From an uncultured Bacteroidales bacterium (lineage in GTDB: Bacteria; Bacteroidota; Bacteroidia; Bacteroidales; Paludibacteraceae), in the NCBI GenBank assembly GCA_945921355.1, contig CAMEKM010000009.1, positions 1-43,401 on the forward strand: 43,401 nucleotides of DNA, given 5' to 3'. Both the position numbers and the translations under genes were made by a program. Below the pieces are notes generated by a model. The model saw nothing but the letters and a program-made list of their open reading frames with translations. It was not told where the DNA came from and ran no database searches. Positions 17,690-25,830 of this stretch are shown here, one piece after another; the first letter of the stretch is position 1, and the number at the start of each line of letters is the position of its first letter.

Positions 17690-17911
17690 TTACTCAGCTT
17701 TTGGGCACTCAGCCTTAGCAGCGCAGCAGCTATCAGCTTTTTGGCAGCAAGAATCTACCTTTTGGCAGCAGCTATCAGCCTTGCAGCACTTCTTCTCTAC
17801 ACACTCTGTTTGTGGGCAGCACTCCTTACCGCACTCGCCCTTGTCTGCCTTCTTGCAGCAGCAGCTCATAGCACACAATGCTACAGCAGCGATTAACAAA
17901 ATCTTTTTCAT
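17690..17911 (-). CDS. Cysteine-rich small lipoprotein
   Basis: A 73-residue protein with 17 cysteines. MKKILLIAAVALCAMSC is a lipoprotein signal peptide, so the mature protein would start with CCCKK. The rest is charged spacers and CC pairs, ending in a seven-residue repeat: KADSCCQ, KVDSCCQ, KADSCCA. No family was recognised. Dense paired cysteines suggest metal binding or a redox role in the periplasm (inference), by analogy with metallothionein-like clusters. It has its own promoter (18015-18046) and a leader of about 95 nt. The upstream divergent gene encodes a PASTA protein. Confidence 0.85.
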   Translation of the reverse strand: MKKILLIAAVALCAMSCCCKKADKGECGKECCPQTECVEKKCCKADSCCQKVDSCCQKADSCCAAKAECPKAE

Positions 17912-18014
17912 ACGACTTAAAAGTTTTAATAGTTTTAAATGTTTCAGGCGCCCTTGGCGCTTGTTTCAATATTTCAAAGTTGAAAAGTTTTATCAGTGAT
18001 TTAGAAAATCGCTG

Positions 18015-18046
18015 CAAATTTACAGTAAAAATTGCACATATGCAAA
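18015..18046 (-). promoter_or_regulatory. Promoter of the cysteine-rich lipoprotein gene
   Basis: On the minus strand TTTG (18046-18043), a 20-bp spacer and TAAATTTG (18022-18015) fit the phylum consensus. It overlaps the divergent promoter at 18031-18062. Confidence 0.75.
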
Positions 18047-18062
18047 AAAAATTGTAATTTTG
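18031..18062 (+). promoter_or_regulatory. Promoter of the PASTA gene
   Basis: ATTG (18031-18034), a 20-bp spacer and TAATTTTG (18055-18062) lie 38 bp before the start codon. It interlocks with the opposite promoter, so the two may exclude each other. Confidence 0.7.
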
Positions 18063-18100
18063 CAGGCAAATTAGTGATTTTTTTATAAAAGTAGCGGTCT

Positions 18101-18925
18101 ATGCAACAAAAAAATAACTGGAAACAGACCAAATGGGGATTTGTTGCCATACAAGTGGCTATCGCAGCAGTTGTGGTAGTAGTAGGCATCGTGATACTAA
18201 TAATCTGCCTACGTCAGTACACTCAACATGGGAAAGAAGTGATTACTCCAAACATCACAGGACTATACATGGAAGAAGCTGAAATAATCCTTTCTTCCGA
18301 AGGACTGCGTATGCAAGTAATCGATTCTACCTATTCGCAAAAAACTCCACTCGGCACAATCGTGGAGCAAAACCCATCTGCAGGTTCAGCCGTGAAACAC
18401 GACCGAACAATCTACGTGATTCGTAATGCACAATTTCGCCGTCCTGTGGTATTGCCTGAACTGCGCGACATGAGCGTAAGGCAAGCCAACGTGACACTAC
18501 AAACGATGGGATTGACCGTAAAACGCATGGACTACGAACCATCTGCCTACAAGGATATTATATTGGACATCCGTAGCGAAGACAACACCTCGCTGGTTGC
18601 AGGTAGTACTCTGACCGAAGGAAGTGCCGTGATATTGGTGGTAGGTAAAGGACAAGGTACATCAGAAGTGACAGTGCCAGCCGTGGTGGGCAAATCACTT
18701 GCAGATGCACGCTCGTGGTTATTGGGACACAAACTGAGCGTTGGATCGATCGAATATGATATACCACCTACCGAAGAGACGCAAGAGCAATACGTGGTAT
18801 ATAGCCAAACACCAGAAAGTGGCACGATAATTGTGGAAGGCAGCAGTGTGCACCTGAAACTATCGACCGACATTGAAAAGACCGTGACGGCAGATAACGA
18901 GGTGGATGAGGATGAGTTTTTTTAA
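18101..18925 (+). CDS. PASTA-domain membrane protein
   Basis: A 274-residue protein with a basic N-terminus, one membrane segment (about 15-38) and three extracytoplasmic PASTA domains (about 45-110, 115-185, 190-258). Each has the pattern of a proline-rich start (ITPNITG, VVLPELRD, VTVPAVVG), LxxxGL and a closing G-x-V-x-L strand. The tail is acidic (EVDEDEFF). PASTA domains bind peptidoglycan and usually hang on Ser/Thr kinases or penicillin-binding proteins; here there is no kinase or transpeptidase. It precedes rluD on the same strand by 40 bp. Probably a cell-wall sensor or scaffold. Confidence 0.88.
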   Translation: MQQKNNWKQTKWGFVAIQVAIAAVVVVVGIVILIICLRQYTQHGKEVITPNITGLYMEEAEIILSSEGLRMQVIDSTYSQKTPLGTIVEQNPSAGSAVKHDRTIYVIRNAQFRRPVVLPELRDMSVRQANVTLQTMGLTVKRMDYEPSAYKDIILDIRSEDNTSLVAGSTLTEGSAVILVVGKGQGTSEVTVPAVVGKSLADARSWLLGHKLSVGSIEYDIPPTEETQEQYVVYSQTPESGTIIVEGSSVHLKLSTDIEKTVTADNEVDEDEFF

Positions 18926-18965
18926 TCGGATAAAGGACGCCCTTGGGGCTATTGGATAAAGTATA

Positions 18966-19985
18966 ATGGATATGGAGCAAGAAGTGTGGGAACGTTGGCG
19001 CAGTGAGGTGGACAAAGGTCAAACACCGCAGCGCGTAGATAAGTATCTGGCAGAACACATGCCAGGCACTTCGCGTAACCGTATCCAAAATGCTGCTGAC
19101 GCAGGCAATGTGTGGGTCAATGGCAAGCCCGTAAGTAGCAACTACAAGATCAAGCCCTTTGACGTCATACAAGTGCTACTCGACCACGAGCCACATGACT
19201 ACACTATCCATCCCGAAGACATCCCACTGAATGTGGTGTATGAGGACGACGACGTGTTGGTAATCAACAAACCCGCAGGCATGGTGGTACACCCTGGACA
19301 TGGCAACTACGAGCATACGCTACTGAACGCCTTGGCATACTATTTCCGCGACAAACTGGATATCAACGACCCCAACATCGGACTGGTACATCGCATTGAC
19401 AAAGACACCAGTGGACTACTACTGATAGCCAAGACCCCTGAAGCCAAGACCAATCTCGGGCAACAGTTTTTTGAACACACGACCGAACGCACCTATAACG
19501 CACTGGTTTGGGGAACGTTTACAGAGGATAGCGGCACCATCACGGGCGCACTCGCGCGCGACACGCGCGATAGAACAATATATAGGATATGGGATTTGGA
19601 AGAGAATCCCAACGCCAAAGAAGCCATTACCCATTGGCGCGTATTGGAACGATACCCGTATGTGACACTCGTAGAATGTCGGTTGGAAACTGGTCGCACG
19701 CACCAAATACGCGTGCATATGAAAAGCATTGGGCATCCACTATTTGCCGATGAGAAATACGGCGGCATGGAGATACTAAAAGGACTACCCACGCAGAAAT
19801 ATAAACAATATATACAGAACTGCTTTGCACTATGTCCACGACAAGTGCTGCATGCCAAAACAATTGGCTTCACTCACCCACGTACTGGCGAAAGAATGCT
19901 TTTCGACAGCGATTGGGCAGAAGATATGTTAAACCTAATAAACAAATGGAGAAACTATGAACCGAATACTTTGGGCGGACGATGA
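18966..19985 (+). CDS. rluD: 23S rRNA pseudouridine synthase, RluD family
   Basis: A 339-residue RluA-family enzyme that isomerises uridines in 23S rRNA. It carries an N-terminal S4 RNA-binding domain (RVDKYLAEHMPGTSRNRIQ), then the catalytic motif HRIDKDTSGLLLIAK with its nucleophilic Asp, and RLETGRTHQIRVHM. The S4 domain favours RluD over RluA or RluC; the exact target is not provable here. ATG at 18972 is an alternative start. Its last 29 bp overlap porX. Confidence 0.92.
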   Translation: MDMEQEVWERWRSEVDKGQTPQRVDKYLAEHMPGTSRNRIQNAADAGNVWVNGKPVSSNYKIKPFDVIQVLLDHEPHDYTIHPEDIPLNVVYEDDDVLVINKPAGMVVHPGHGNYEHTLLNALAYYFRDKLDINDPNIGLVHRIDKDTSGLLLIAKTPEAKTNLGQQFFEHTTERTYNALVWGTFTEDSGTITGALARDTRDRTIYRIWDLEENPNAKEAITHWRVLERYPYVTLVECRLETGRTHQIRVHMKSIGHPLFADEKYGGMEILKGLPTQKYKQYIQNCFALCPRQVLHAKTIGFTHPRTGERMLFDSDWAEDMLNLINKWRNYEPNTLGGR

Positions 19986-21495
19986 GATACATCTGCTGAG
20001 GCCGTACATTATTTACCTGCAAGAAAAAGGATACGAAGTCACACCAGCCAACAATGGTCAGGATGCTATTGACCTCTGCACAGAACAACGCTTTGATATT
20101 GTCTTCCTTGATGAGAATATGCCTGGTCTGTCAGGGTTGGAAGCACTACAAGAAATTAAAGAGATGCACCCTACACTGCCAGTGGTGATGATCACCAAGT
20201 CGGAAGAGGAGCATATCATGGAACAAGCTATCGGACAAAAGATAGCGGATTACCTGATTAAACCAGTCAACCCAAGTCAAATCCTACTCTGCCTGAAAAA
20301 ACATATCCACCAGCGCGAGATTGTGGAGGAACACACCAATACGACTTATCGTCAGGAGTTCTCAGACATCACCTATATGATTGACACCGCCAATACGATA
20401 GAGGAATGGATGGCTATAGAGCGCACGCTCACGCGTTGGGAGCTTGAATTGGAGAACGTGGACTCAGCCATGCATGAGATGCTTCGCATGCAGCGAGAAC
20501 AAGCCAATGCGAAATATGCCAAGTTCATCGCCAAAAACTACGAGGAGTGGTTTGCACCTGATGGGCAACGTCCGCTGATGTCACCCGACCTGATGAAGAA
20601 TACGATTTTTCCGCTTTTGGACGCAGGCGAGAAAGTATTCTTCGTGGTGATTGACAACTTCCGATACGACCAATGGAAGGTCATCCAACCACTGCTATCG
20701 GAGTGGTTTACGGTAAAGGAAGAGCAGATGTACACCTCTATCCTGCCCACAGCTACGCAATACGCACGCAACGCCATTTTCGCAGGATTGATGCCATTGC
20801 AGATACAAGAGATGTATCCAAATCTATGGATTGACGAAGACGAAGAAGAGAGCAAAAACAACAACGAAGAGGCACTGATTCAAACGCAACTCGACCGCTT
20901 CCGCAAACGCTATAATTACACCTATTACAAAGTCAACGAGAGCGATTTTTGCGAAAAGATTACCCGTCAGTTTAAGGGGCTCAAAACACCGCTTAACGTG
21001 GTGATAATCAATTTCATCGACATGCTATCCCACTCGCGTACCGACAGCAAGATGATGCGTGAATTGGCGAACGACGAGGCGGCCTACCGCAGCCTCACCC
21101 TCAGCTGGTTTAAGCACTCGCCTACAGCGGATATGTTCCGCCGCATTGCCGAACTGGGATACAAGGTCGTACTCACCACCGACCATGGTACCACACGCGT
21201 GGATAATGCCGTGCAAATCATTGGAGATAAAAACACCAATACCAACTTGCGATACAAAGTGGGAAAAGCATTGAATTGCAACAACAAGAACACCTTCGAA
21301 ATCAAACGCCCCAAACAAGTAGGATTGCCTTGTCCGAATGTCAGCAGTAGCTATATGTTCTGCACAGGCAACGACTTTTTTGCCTATCCAAACAACTTCA
21401 ACCATTACGCTCAATTCTATCGCAACACCTTCCAACATGGTGGTATTTCGATGGAGGAGATGCTCATTCCACTCATCACATTAGAACCAAAATAA
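19957..21495 (+). CDS. porX: T9SS response regulator PorX (receiver + PglZ phosphodiesterase)
   Basis: This 512-residue protein has a receiver domain (1 to about 120) with the acidic pair D8/D9, phospho-acceptor D52 in FLDENMPG, and K in YLIKPVNPS. A helical linker precedes an alkaline-phosphatase-superfamily PglZ domain, whose metal-site motifs include FFVVIDNFRYDQW, TATQYARNAIFAG and TTDHGTTRVDN. In Porphyromonas gingivalis PorX works with the kinase PorY to control expression of T9SS genes and hydrolyses nucleotide messengers. Its presence fits the sorting tail on the M6 protease at 598-2232. It overlaps the rluD end by 29 bp. Confidence 0.95.
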   Translation: MNRILWADDEIHLLRPYIIYLQEKGYEVTPANNGQDAIDLCTEQRFDIVFLDENMPGLSGLEALQEIKEMHPTLPVVMITKSEEEHIMEQAIGQKIADYLIKPVNPSQILLCLKKHIHQREIVEEHTNTTYRQEFSDITYMIDTANTIEEWMAIERTLTRWELELENVDSAMHEMLRMQREQANAKYAKFIAKNYEEWFAPDGQRPLMSPDLMKNTIFPLLDAGEKVFFVVIDNFRYDQWKVIQPLLSEWFTVKEEQMYTSILPTATQYARNAIFAGLMPLQIQEMYPNLWIDEDEEESKNNNEEALIQTQLDRFRKRYNYTYYKVNESDFCEKITRQFKGLKTPLNVVIINFIDMLSHSRTDSKMMRELANDEAAYRSLTLSWFKHSPTADMFRRIAELGYKVVLTTDHGTTRVDNAVQIIGDKNTNTNLRYKVGKALNCNNKNTFEIKRPKQVGLPCPNVSSSYMFCTGNDFFAYPNNFNHYAQFYRNTFQHGGISMEEMLIPLITLEPK

Positions 21496-21501
21496 CGCAC
21501 C

Positions 21502-22389
21502 ATGTTTCGCATTATCCGTCGCATATTTTGGTCTATTATCGCACTCCTCGTGTTCTGGTGTGCATGGTCGCTTTTCTCTCATCGTATGCCTTGGCAACAA
21601 GGCAAGAAGACAACCAACGAACTCAAAGTACTGACCTACAACACCCACGCCATGATGATTGGCGAGAGCCTCGACTCCAAACTGGCTATGCTGCAATATA
21701 TCAATCAATTGAATGCTGATATTGTGTGCTTACAAGAGGTCTTGGTCTATAAAAGTGGACAACGTTTGACTCTGCCGATGCTACGCGAAGCGATGCGCCA
21801 ATACCCCTATACCTATTACGACTTCAAGCACTACAATAGCCGTCGCCAATTTGGCAATGTGGTCTTTTCGCGCTACCCACTTATTCACAAACAAACGATT
21901 CGCTATGAGTCAGCCAGCAACATCAGCAGCCAATGCGATGTAGTGGTAGGTGCAGACACGCTACGACTGGTAGTCAACCATCTTGAGAGTTTCAAACTCG
22001 AGGATTCCGATTTCCACATCGACTCGCTGACCTCTGGAAATTTCAAAGAGAGTTCGCTCAATCGTAAACTGACAAAGACGAGCCAACTGCGTCGCAAGCA
22101 AGTACAACAAGTACGTAGTGCGATTCGCCAATCCCCCTATCCTGCGATAGCTGTAGGCGACTTTAATGCTGTGCCATTGTCATTGGTGTATTGGACAATG
22201 AATCTGGGCATGCGCGACTGCTTTGCAGAAACGAGTGTTGGTCGCTATGGTGCCACTTATCAGCGAAAAGGAATAGGAATACGTATTGACTATATTTTCT
22301 GCTCACGAGAGCTGGTGCCATTAGCTTGTCGCACAGAAAAGAAGCATTACTCAGATCACTATCCCGTAGTGGCTACTATTGGGTGGTAA
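21502..22389 (+). CDS. Membrane-anchored endonuclease/exonuclease/phosphatase family protein
   Basis: A 295-residue protein with an N-terminal membrane anchor (about 8-25) and an EEP domain: VLTYNTHAM, the catalytic glutamate in VCLQEVLV, VNHLESFKL, VGDFNAVPLS, RIDYIFCS and YSDHYPVVA. Members include DNases, phospholipid phosphatases and sphingomyelinases. The membrane anchor points to an extracytoplasmic substrate, perhaps a phospholipid or nucleic acid; substrate unknown. It starts 6 bp after porX, so it is in the same operon. Confidence 0.88.
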   Translation: MFRIIRRIFWSIIALLVFWCAWSLFSHRMPWQQGKKTTNELKVLTYNTHAMMIGESLDSKLAMLQYINQLNADIVCLQEVLVYKSGQRLTLPMLREAMRQYPYTYYDFKHYNSRRQFGNVVFSRYPLIHKQTIRYESASNISSQCDVVVGADTLRLVVNHLESFKLEDSDFHIDSLTSGNFKESSLNRKLTKTSQLRRKQVQQVRSAIRQSPYPAIAVGDFNAVPLSLVYWTMNLGMRDCFAETSVGRYGATYQRKGIGIRIDYIFCSRELVPLACRTEKKHYSDHYPVVATIGW

Positions 22390-22433
22390 TTAACTATTCA
22401 TTTTATAGAAAAACAAAGTTTTTTGTAAAAATA

Positions 22434-22465
22434 TTTGGTCAATCCAAAAAAAAGCAGTACCTTTG
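22434..22465 (+). promoter_or_regulatory. Promoter of rpmH
   Basis: TTTG (22434-22437), a 20-bp spacer and TACCTTTG (22458-22465), 64 bp upstream of the rpmH start codon. A near-perfect match to the phylum consensus. Confidence 0.85.
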
Positions 22466-22529
22466 CACGCTTTTTCGCACGAAATTATTAACCAGCCCAC
22501 GAGATGGGGCATAAAATGATATAAGAACA

Positions 22530-22688
22530 ATGAAACGTACATTCCAACCAAGCCAACGTCGTCGCCGTAACAAACACGGTTTCCGTGCTCGTATGGCTAC
22601 TGCAAATGGTCGTCGCGTATTGGCAGCTCGCCGCGCACACGGTCGCAAGAAATTGACTGTAGCTGACGAAGGTCGTCACAAACGCTAA
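22530..22688 (+). CDS. rpmH: 50S ribosomal protein L34
   Basis: A 52-residue, very basic protein reading [20 protein letters not shown] and then [20 protein letters not shown], the standard L34 sequence. It is shorter than most gene-finding cut-offs. It has its own promoter and a structured 3' region that begins at its stop codon. It is not next to rnpA as in many bacteria; rbfA follows instead. Confidence 0.98.
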   Translation: MKRTFQPSQRRRRNKHGFRARMATANGRRVLAARRAHGRKKLTVADEGRHKR

Positions 22689-22776
22689 TCAACGATTAGA
22701 CAACCTTAGGGCTTTTTCCTAAGGCATCAGCATAGGGAAAAGAGTATAAACTCCTTTCCCTTATTGCGTTGATTAG
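22685..22776 (+). other. Three-way-junction structure downstream of rpmH
   Basis: CTAATCAACG (22685-22694, containing the rpmH stop) pairs perfectly with CGTTGATTAG (22767-22776). It encloses two hairpins: CCTTAGG/CCTAAGG (22704-22724) and AGGGAAA/TTTCCCT with an inner GAG/CTC (22734-22761). It separates rpmH from rbfA and could act as a terminator, mRNA stabiliser or control element. Confidence 0.7.
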
Positions 22777-22811
22777 GTTCTGGATTTAAGAAGTTTAGAA
22801 ACAAAACATAT

Positions 22812-23153
22812 ATGGAATCAACAAGACAGCAGAAGATTGAACGCTTAATCCAGAAGGATTTGAGCGATATTTTATTGAAATACGCGCGCGCGATGCGCGG
22901 AACACTCATCTCTGTGAGTGAAGTAAGAATATCATCGGACTTGAGCATCGCCCACGTCTATCTGAGTGTGTTCCCACAAGACAAAGTGGCAAGCACCATC
23001 GCACAAGTGCAAGAAGACACCGCCAAAATACGCGGGGAGATGGGACATATGCAACGCCATCAGTTGCGTATCATTCCGGAATTGCACTTTCACTTAGACG
23101 AAACCATCGACAAGATGGCACGCATTGACGAACTGCTGAAGGGAGACAAGTGA
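22812..23153 (+). CDS. rbfA: Ribosome-binding factor A
   Basis: A 113-residue RbfA, the cold-shock-linked factor that matures the 5' end of 16S rRNA in the small subunit. Visible family features are RQQKIERLIQKDLSDIL at the N-terminus, the KH-fold strand ISVSEVRISSDLSIAHVYLSV, and the C-terminal RIIPELHFHLDETIDKMARID. Length and start are normal. GTTGACA heptamers follow the stop. Confidence 0.95.
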   Translation: MESTRQQKIERLIQKDLSDILLKYARAMRGTLISVSEVRISSDLSIAHVYLSVFPQDKVASTIAQVQEDTAKIRGEMGHMQRHQLRIIPELHFHLDETIDKMARIDELLKGDK

Positions 23154-23155
23154 TA

Positions 23156-23199
23156 GTTGACAGTTGACAGTTAGTTGGACAAGGAAATGTAGAGTTTAG
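23156..23199. repeat. GTTGACA heptamers between rbfA and the permease gene
   Basis: Two perfect GTTGACA units, a degenerate GTTAGTTGGAC and, closer to the next start, AGAGTTTAG of the other heptamer family. The same GTTGACA unit occurs five times in a row inside cysS. Confidence 0.75.
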
Positions 23200-24417
23200 G
23201 TGAAGACGGAGTTGAAAATAGCGTGGCGATATTTATTTGCGAAGAAGCAATTCAACGCTATTCACATCATCACAGCCATCTCATCGGCAGCGGTGGGAGT
23301 GGTAACTGCGGCTATGATTTGCGTGCTGAGCGTGATGAATGGCTTTGGCGTGATGGTAGAGCAACTGTTTTCACAATTTGACCCAGACCTACGCATTACT
23401 GCCAAAGCAGGCAAATCATTCAGCATTAGCGAAGAAAAGAAACACGCATTACTCGAATTGCCATGTGTGGATCTACTGAGCGAGAGTATCTCGGAGACAG
23501 CATTAGTCTATTTTGAGGACAAGCAGATGCCTGTTCAGTTGATGGGGGTAGATACTTCGTTTTCTGCATTAACTGGTATTGAGAACATCATCACCGACGG
23601 GCATTATGAGGTGTACGATGGTGCATTTGATCGCGCAGTATTGGGACAAGGACTGGCATGGAAATTAGGCATTGGTGCACGTTTTGTACATGGCATTGAG
23701 GTATATGCTCCCAAACGCGAAGGCAAAGTAAACATGTTGCGTCCTAATGCCAACTTCAACCAAGAGAGATGCTTCATTGCAGGCACTTTTGCTGTGAATC
23801 AACAGAAATACGACGATAATCTGATGTTAGTGGATATGGGTCTTACACGTAGGTTATTGGATTACGACCCCACGGAGGTAACCGCACTGCAAGTGGGTGT
23901 GAACGAAGCATATAGCATCAAGCAAACCAAGCGCGAGATAGCAACTGTATTGGGCGATGGGTATGTGCTACAAGACCGCTACGAGCAGCAAGAAGACTTC
24001 TTCCGCATCTTACGCGTGGAGAAACTATTGACAGCACTATTGTTGATATTTATTTTGTTGATTGCCACCTTCAACGGCATCGGATCGCTATCAATGCTCA
24101 TCATTGACAAGCAGCAAGACATACGCACCCTATCGCACTTGGGGGCCAGCGACGGCATGATTCGTAAGGTGTTCGTATTAGAAGGATGGATGGTGAATAC
24201 GCTCGGTGCTATAGGCGGATTGATAGTCGGATTAGGAGTGTGCCTACTGCAAGAACACTTTGGACTGCTCAAGTTGGGCAATGGTTCAGAGTATGTGTTA
24301 AATGCATATCCAGTGGCTGTACAAGGTTGGGACATTGCGTTGGTCAGTGCAGTAGTATTGGTGTTAGGAGCTGTTTCCTCATGGATACCAGCGAGAAAGA
24401 TAAATATTGAGAGATGA
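23200..24417 (+). CDS. FtsX-like ABC permease (LolC/E type)
   Basis: A 405-residue permease with one N-terminal membrane helix (about 22-48, ITAISSAAVGVVTAAMICV), a large periplasmic domain, and three C-terminal helices (about 275-302, 330-352, 375-398) with the FtsX-family signature NGIGSLSMLIIDKQQDI and the closing WIPARK. LolC/E proteins extract lipoproteins from the inner membrane with LolD. The start is GTG at 23200, which gives the usual MKTELKIAWRYLFAKKQ. The ATPase partner is not here. The next gene starts within its stop codon. Confidence 0.85.
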   Translation: MKTELKIAWRYLFAKKQFNAIHIITAISSAAVGVVTAAMICVLSVMNGFGVMVEQLFSQFDPDLRITAKAGKSFSISEEKKHALLELPCVDLLSESISETALVYFEDKQMPVQLMGVDTSFSALTGIENIITDGHYEVYDGAFDRAVLGQGLAWKLGIGARFVHGIEVYAPKREGKVNMLRPNANFNQERCFIAGTFAVNQQKYDDNLMLVDMGLTRRLLDYDPTEVTALQVGVNEAYSIKQTKREIATVLGDGYVLQDRYEQQEDFFRILRVEKLLTALLLIFILLIATFNGIGSLSMLIIDKQQDIRTLSHLGASDGMIRKVFVLEGWMVNTLGAIGGLIVGLGVCLLQEHFGLLKLGNGSEYVLNAYPVAVQGWDIALVSAVVLVLGAVSSWIPARKINIER

Positions 24418-24941
24418 AAGCATATTTATATATCATTATACTGGTGTTGGCGGTGGCATGTACGCCGCACAACAACCCTAATCGCCCTGCTCAGCAGGTG
24501 GATAGTGTATATACTACCGCTGATTTTAGAGCATACGAAGACTTTTATAATAGCGGTCATCAAGTATATGCCATAGACTTGCTATCCGATGGATTGGAGT
24601 ACGACTCAGCATGGCATATCTTTGGTACAGGATGCAACTTGTATCTATCGGATGTGTTTGTGGCAAAAGATAGCACAGAGCGTTTGCCTGCGGGACGATA
24701 CGAGATGGATAGTGTAGCAAAGGAGATGACTTTCTTGCGTGGCATGAGTTTTGAGGGGAATGTGACAGGCACCTATGTGCTGGTAATTACAGAGGATCAA
24801 ATACAGCGTATCCTGCTAATGACAGGAGGCTATATGACCATTGCATACGAGGCAGATGATGTGGTGCTGGACTTCCATCTCTACGACGAGGATTCTACAC
24901 ATTATCACGCCACCTATACAGGTCCTGCCATCTATCGATAA
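24414..24941 (+). CDS. Conserved-looking lipoprotein of unknown function
   Basis: This 175-residue protein starts with a lipoprotein signal peptide (MKAYLYIIILVLAVAC, lipobox AVAC). The mature part is acidic with mostly beta character: AYEDFYNSGHQVYAIDLLSDG, RLPAGRYEMDS, GTYVLVITEDQ and TGGYMTIAYEADDVVLDFHL. No family was recognised. It overlaps the permease stop (ATGA) and ends 8 bp before xerD, so it belongs to this operon and would be a likely substrate of the upstream Lol-like transporter. Confidence 0.75.
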   Translation: MKAYLYIIILVLAVACTPHNNPNRPAQQVDSVYTTADFRAYEDFYNSGHQVYAIDLLSDGLEYDSAWHIFGTGCNLYLSDVFVAKDSTERLPAGRYEMDSVAKEMTFLRGMSFEGNVTGTYVLVITEDQIQRILLMTGGYMTIAYEADDVVLDFHLYDEDSTHYHATYTGPAIYR

Positions 24942-24948
24942 CATATCC

Positions 24949-25830
24949 ATGTTAGAAAAGGAGTACCGCACATATCTAAAGTTGGAAAAAGGACTGAGCA
25001 TCCATTCGGTAGATGCTTATCTAATGGATTATCAGCGACTAAAGGAGTATGCAGATAAGCATGGGATAGATGTGGTACATGCCAGTTTTGATGATTTACA
25101 AGCATTTGTATTCGACACCTTCAAGGATATAGCATCGGTGCGCACACAAGCGCGACTGGTGGCTGGTTTACACTCGTTCTATCGCTTTTTGCTCTACCAC
25201 AACTATATTGAGCAAGACCCTTCGGAACTCATCGAGACGCCTAAAAAAGAGTTGCACCTGCCAGATGTATTATCGGTGGAGGAGATTGATCGGATGATTG
25301 CACAGATTGATATGTCGAAGAGCGAAAGCCATCGCAATCGCGCTATCATCGAGATGCTGTATGGTAGTGGACTGCGCGTGAGCGAGTTGGTGAATCTGCG
25401 ATTGAGCGACATGTACCTCCAAGAGGGATACATGCGCATTATTGGCAAAGGCAATAAGCAGCGATTGGTTCCCGTATCTCCCGTGGCAGTGGAGTGGTTC
25501 GAATATTGGCTGCAAGACCGCAACGCATTAGACATCAAGCCAGAAGCCATCGACATTGCATTTCTTAACCGATACGGACGACAACTGACGCGAGCCATGA
25601 TCTTCACCATCATCAAGACCTTGGCACGCGAAGCTGGAATACAGAAAACCATCTCCCCTCACACCTTGCGCCATTCCTTCGCTACGCATCTCTTGCAAAA
25701 CGGAGCCGACCTACGCATTATTCAGCAACTACTGGGGCACGAGAGCATTAGTACCACCGAAATTTATACGCACGTAGATATTCACGACCTACGCGAAGCG
25801 GTATTGAAATACCACCCCGAGAATCGATGA
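24949..25830 (+). CDS. xerD: Site-specific tyrosine recombinase XerD
   Basis: A 293-residue recombinase that resolves chromosome dimers with XerC at dif. The N-terminal SAM-like domain begins EKEYRTYLKLEKGLS. The catalytic set is complete: Arg in GSGLRVSEL, Lys in GKGNKQR, HTLRHSFATHLL with His and Arg, GHESISTTE, and the nucleophile in IYTHV. I chose ATG at 24949 (MLEKEYR) because the longer frame runs through the upstream gene. No dif-like site was recognised in the window. Confidence 0.93.
   Translation: MLEKEYRTYLKLEKGLSIHSVDAYLMDYQRLKEYADKHGIDVVHASFDDLQAFVFDTFKDIASVRTQARLVAGLHSFYRFLLYHNYIEQDPSELIETPKKELHLPDVLSVEEIDRMIAQIDMSKSESHRNRAIIEMLYGSGLRVSELVNLRLSDMYLQEGYMRIIGKGNKQRLVPVSPVAVEWFEYWLQDRNALDIKPEAIDIAFLNRYGRQLTRAMIFTIIKTLAREAGIQKTISPHTLRHSFATHLLQNGADLRIIQQLLGHESISTTEIYTHVDIHDLREAVLKYHPENR

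Noticed and set aside
14123..17972. 16-bp inverted repeat (ATATTGAAACAAGCGC and its complement) flanking the MBOAT region
   Set aside because: Matching stops exactly at 16 bp, and one such pair is expected by chance in 43 kb.
24841..24948. Longer N-terminus for XerD
   Set aside because: It overlaps the lipoprotein gene out of frame, and MLEKEYR is the usual start.
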